Shown here piece by piece: positions 7,086-9,136 of a stretch of 9,136 nt of DNA. The notes beneath the pieces are model-generated. The model was not told the origin of the DNA. It saw only the letters and a program-made list of their open reading frames with translations, and searched no databases. Every line of letters begins with the position of its first letter. Positions within the stretch are counted from its first letter, which is position 1. Made by a program: the position numbers and the translations under genes. Source of the stretch: Flavobacteriales bacterium (lineage in GTDB: Bacteria > Bacteroidota > Bacteroidia > Flavobacteriales > UA16); the NCBI GenBank assembly GCA_018700255.1, contig JABISU010000006.1:1-9136 (forward strand), read 5' to 3'.

Positions 7086-7769
7086 GTGAAAAAAACGATT
7101 ACATATTTAGCCCGTGCATTGATTGAAGGGTTTGTGCCTCGGACCTGCCTGAGTTGTAGTAAGCCTATATCGTATTACGGACATGTTGCTGGGGCGTGTA
7201 GTTTATGTGTTGTAAATTGGGGGGTGTATGCACCGGGTTTGGTAAGCAATACATTGTTTAAAGAAAGAATGAACTGTGTTTGGTCTGCAATGGGATTCCG
7301 TTTAAGCGATGGAGGGTCGAGGGCAATGATTCACAAATGTAAATATGGGGGCGAGCCATGGAGGGTTAAACAACTCGGCGAATGGATCGCAACCCGTTGG
7401 GATCCACCGCCAGAAGGCGTAGTCTTAGTTCCCGTTCCGATTCATCCCAAAAGAAAACTCCAAAGAGGGTACAACCAGGCTGAAAGATTGGCAGCTGGTC
7501 TGGGAGAGGTTTGGGGTGTTAAGGTGGATGAGGCTGGTCTTATTCGCAAAAAGCACGGTGCTTCTTTGACGGGTTCAAATAGAAGCGGGAGATCTCAAGC
7601 ATTGAAACAGACTTACGGTTTTAACAACATGAAAAATAGAAGCAAGATGAGTCCGGTGATTCTCGTTGACGATGTTTTAACAACTGGTGCGACGTTGAGA
7701 GAATGTCGTGAAATTCTAGAGTTAAGAGGCAGAGTGGTGTTAGGTGCGGTAGTTCTTGCACTTGCTTAG
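7086..7769 (+). CDS. comF: ComF/GntX-family phosphoribosyltransferase-like protein
   Basis: A ComF-family protein of 227 residues from the chosen GTG start. The family combines an N-terminal zinc finger with a type I phosphoribosyltransferase fold and is linked to DNA uptake in naturally competent bacteria; its exact reaction is not known. Two CxxC pairs are visible, Cys21/Cys24 (CLSC) and Cys38/Cys41 (CSLC). The block LVPVPIHPKRKLQRGYNQAERLA (114-136) is the family signature, and VILVDDVLTTGATL (191-204) is the PRPP-binding loop. The frame is open back to an ATG at 6930, but using it would add 52 unrelated residues and overlap the divergent DUF72 gene by 57 bp. The GTG at 7086 gives the usual family length and follows a promoter-like box. 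The next in-frame Met (residue 62) would delete the zinc finger. Whether the organism is competent cannot be told from this gene. Confidence 0.9.
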   Translation: MKKTITYLARALIEGFVPRTCLSCSKPISYYGHVAGACSLCVVNWGVYAPGLVSNTLFKERMNCVWSAMGFRLSDGGSRAMIHKCKYGGEPWRVKQLGEWIATRWDPPPEGVVLVPVPIHPKRKLQRGYNQAERLAAGLGEVWGVKVDEAGLIRKKHGASLTGSNRSGRSQALKQTYGFNNMKNRSKMSPVILVDDVLTTGATLRECREILELRGRVVLGAVVLALA

Positions 7770-7781
7770 CAGTTGCTTAGC
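7762..7781. repeat. 9-bp direct repeat at the comF 3' end
   Basis: TTGCTTAGC occurs at 7762-7770, spanning the comF stop codon, and again at 7773-7781, an 11-bp period close to one helical turn. The second copy continues into the palindrome TTAGCTAA (7777-7784). It may be a small duplication or a paired protein-binding site for the next gene. No terminator-like hairpin followed by a T-run was seen here. Confidence 0.6.
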
Positions 7782-7788
7782 TAAAGGC

Positions 7789-7801
7789 CACGTGTAACGT
7801 G
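7789..7801. promoter_or_regulatory. Short palindrome upstream of the lipoprotein gene
   Basis: CACGT-GTA-ACGTG is a perfect inverted repeat with 5-base arms and a 3-base spacer. It lies roughly 22-34 bp upstream of the inferred transcription start of the lipoprotein gene, over the place where a -33 element would be. A repressor or activator site is possible but unproven; a repeat this short can occur by chance. Confidence 0.3.
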
Positions 7802-7811
7802 AGGGAGTTAT

Positions 7812-7819
7812 TATCTTTG
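7812..7819 (+). promoter_or_regulatory. Lipoprotein-gene -7 box (TAnnTTTG)
   Basis: TATCTTTG matches TAnnTTTG exactly and lies ten bases before the ATG at 7830. Transcription would start near 7823, giving a leader of about six or seven nucleotides. This suggests the gene can be transcribed independently of comF, although readthrough from comF across the 60-bp gap is also possible. Confidence 0.45.
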
Positions 7820-7829
7820 CTAAAAAGAA

Positions 7830-9136
7830 ATGAAATTATTTGAGGACATATTCGTGCTGACACAGGCCTTTGTTGTCTCAATAATTATCACCTCGTGCGC
7901 TCAGGTAGGAACCCCTTCTGGTGGCGGAGTGGATACAGAGGCACCAATTGTTTTAGAAATTTCCCCCAAACCTGGGGCAACCAATGTGATTTGTGATCGT
8001 GGAGGAGCCATTTCTGTGACATTCGACGAGTACGTGAATGTAAAATCACTCAACAGTCAACTGTTGGTTTCACCACTCCTCCCTCAAGGATTACAGTGGT
8101 CAATGAAAAGAAAAACCGTAACTTTTGTTTGGAATGATGAATTGCAGGCAGATAAAACCTATGTGTTTCAATTTGGAGATGCGGTTGTAGATATAAGGGA
8201 GGGAAATTCGCTTGACAACTTTGTTCTTGCATTTTCCACAGGAGATCATCTAGATTCACTTTCAATAAGCGGATCTGTAGTTGATGTTTTTACCGCAGAG
8301 CCTAAATCGGGAGTTCGAGTTCTGATGTATGATTCTGTTATTTCACCGGATTCAATTTTTAAAGGGGCAAAGCCCAAATTTGTAGGTACAACGAATGAGT
8401 CAGGTGAGTTTCTATTGAATTACCTGCCTTCGGGACGATATAAAATCATGGCTATCGAGGACAATGACAGAAATTATGTTTGGACTTCAGGAGAAGGATT
8501 GGCAGTTTTTGAAGAGGTTGTAGTTGTGGACGGACATGTGACCCTAGAAATGCCACTCAGAATGCAGCCTACAAGTGAGCTAGCGTTGAAGTATTTTGAG
8601 AAAAGTTCTAGGGATTCCCTTGGACTCGTTCATGTTATTTTAAGTGGGCCTATCGAGTTGTCTGACAAAATTGATGTTAGTGGCAATCGGATTTTTTATG
8701 ACAATGAAAATTTATGGGTGTTGTCTGGCGAGAGTTCATCCGATGTTGTTTGGTGTGGAAACGACACTTTAAATTTTCAGGAAATAGAATTGATTCAGAT
8801 GGAAACTTTCAGAGAAGTTAAGGGACCAGAAGGAAAGGTGGTGTCATCAAATATTGCCGAGTTCACATTTTCCAGACCCTTAGAAAGTGTAGCAGATTCT
8901 TTATTTATACTGATTACAGAAGACAGTCTAGAAATGTTTTTAGATTCTGTTTATATCAATGATTTAGACCCGTTTAAGGTTGTTGTTGAAGGAAATTTTA
9001 CAAGGGGAAACTCTTTTGAATTAACACTTGTTCCCGGTGGAGTTGTGGGTTATGGTGGGGTCCAAATTTCCGATTCTACCAGTTTTAAATGGAGTGTTTT
9101 CGAAAAGAAAAGCTTGGGAGATTTGAGCGTAAAAAT
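7830..9136 (+). CDS. Lipoprotein with Big_5 (SbsA-type Ig-like) domain; partial, continues past the right edge
   Basis: My translation from the ATG at 7830 runs open for 435 codons to the window end. An in-frame TAA lies three codons upstream, so this is the first possible ATG. Residues about 11-22 are hydrophobic and end in the lipobox ITSC with Cys23, predicting lipidation and anchoring in the envelope. The n-region is unusual, with one Lys followed by Glu and Asp. Residues about 38-137 (DTEAPIVLEISPKPGATN through FVLAFSTG, with VTFDEYV inside) fit a Big_5 bacterial Ig-like domain. Residues about 145-220 (SISGSVVDV, TTNESGEFLLNYLPSGRYKI) fit a carboxypeptidase-regulatory-like beta-sandwich. 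The rest is beta-rich and unrecognised. Similar lipoproteins are widespread in Bacteroidota without a known function. No acidic run follows Cys23 as in the Bacteroides surface-export signal, so surface exposure is uncertain. The full protein is probably longer than 500 residues. Confidence 0.85.
   Translation, partial: MKLFEDIFVLTQAFVVSIIITSCAQVGTPSGGGVDTEAPIVLEISPKPGATNVICDRGGAISVTFDEYVNVKSLNSQLLVSPLLPQGLQWSMKRKTVTFVWNDELQADKTYVFQFGDAVVDIREGNSLDNFVLAFSTGDHLDSLSISGSVVDVFTAEPKSGVRVLMYDSVISPDSIFKGAKPKFVGTTNESGEFLLNYLPSGRYKIMAIEDNDRNYVWTSGEGLAVFEEVVVVDGHVTLEMPLRMQPTSELALKYFEKSSRDSLGLVHVILSGPIELSDKIDVSGNRIFYDNENLWVLSGESSSDVVWCGNDTLNFQEIELIQMETFREVKGPEGKVVSSNIAEFTFSRPLESVADSLFILITEDSLEMFLDSVYINDLDPFKVVVEGNFTRGNSFELTLVPGGVVGYGGVQISDSTSFKWSVFEKKSLGDLSVK

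Noticed and set aside
8050..8265. Minus-strand open frame of 71 codons
   Set aside because: Antisense to the Big_5 domain of the lipoprotein gene; no recognisable product.

Overview
The window looks like ordinary core chromosome of a member of the Bacteroidota, most likely of the Flavobacteriales/Cytophagales type. The evidence is a SecA of 1117 residues with the long form and N-terminus typical of that phylum, an NrdB that reads like the eukaryotic-type R2 used by these bacteria, a DUF72 protein beginning MKFGK as its Bacteroidota relatives do, a Big_5 (Ig-like) lipoprotein of a kind common there, weak or absent Shine-Dalgarno sequences, and TAnnTTTG boxes just upstream of start codons. The species cannot be named from the sequence.

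Left part (1-1811, minus strand): an nrdB-nrdA operon encoding the two subunits of an aerobic class Ia ribonucleotide reductase. NrdB is complete. NrdA is cut by the window edge after 226 residues, just past its first redox-active cysteine. A 278-bp divergent intergenic region (1812-2089) separates nrdB from secA. It holds a perfect 16-bp palindrome, a candidate nrdB promoter, two interlocking inverted repeats in front of secA, and a promoter-like box four bases from the secA start.

Middle (2090-6986): secA on the plus strand, the ATPase of the Sec preprotein translocase. It converges on a two-gene minus-strand unit, a DUF72 (YecE-like) protein followed by a secreted or membrane PAP2-family phosphatase. 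The 3' ends of secA and the PAP2 gene overlap by 13 bp.

Right part (7086-9136, plus strand): a comF-like phosphoribosyltransferase-fold gene, divergent from the DUF72 gene, then a large lipoprotein with a Big_5 domain and a carboxypeptidase-regulatory-like domain, cut by the right edge at 435 residues. The comF reading frame is open back to 6930, but the credible start is a GTG at 7086.

Apart from the nrdBA pair these are unrelated housekeeping or envelope functions. No RNA gene, CRISPR array, insertion sequence or phage gene was seen. No gap without a gene exceeds 300 bp. I found no convincing undescribed system. The most interesting pattern is that several genes have the Bacteroidota -7 promoter box placed so close to the start codon that their transcripts should be leaderless or nearly so.
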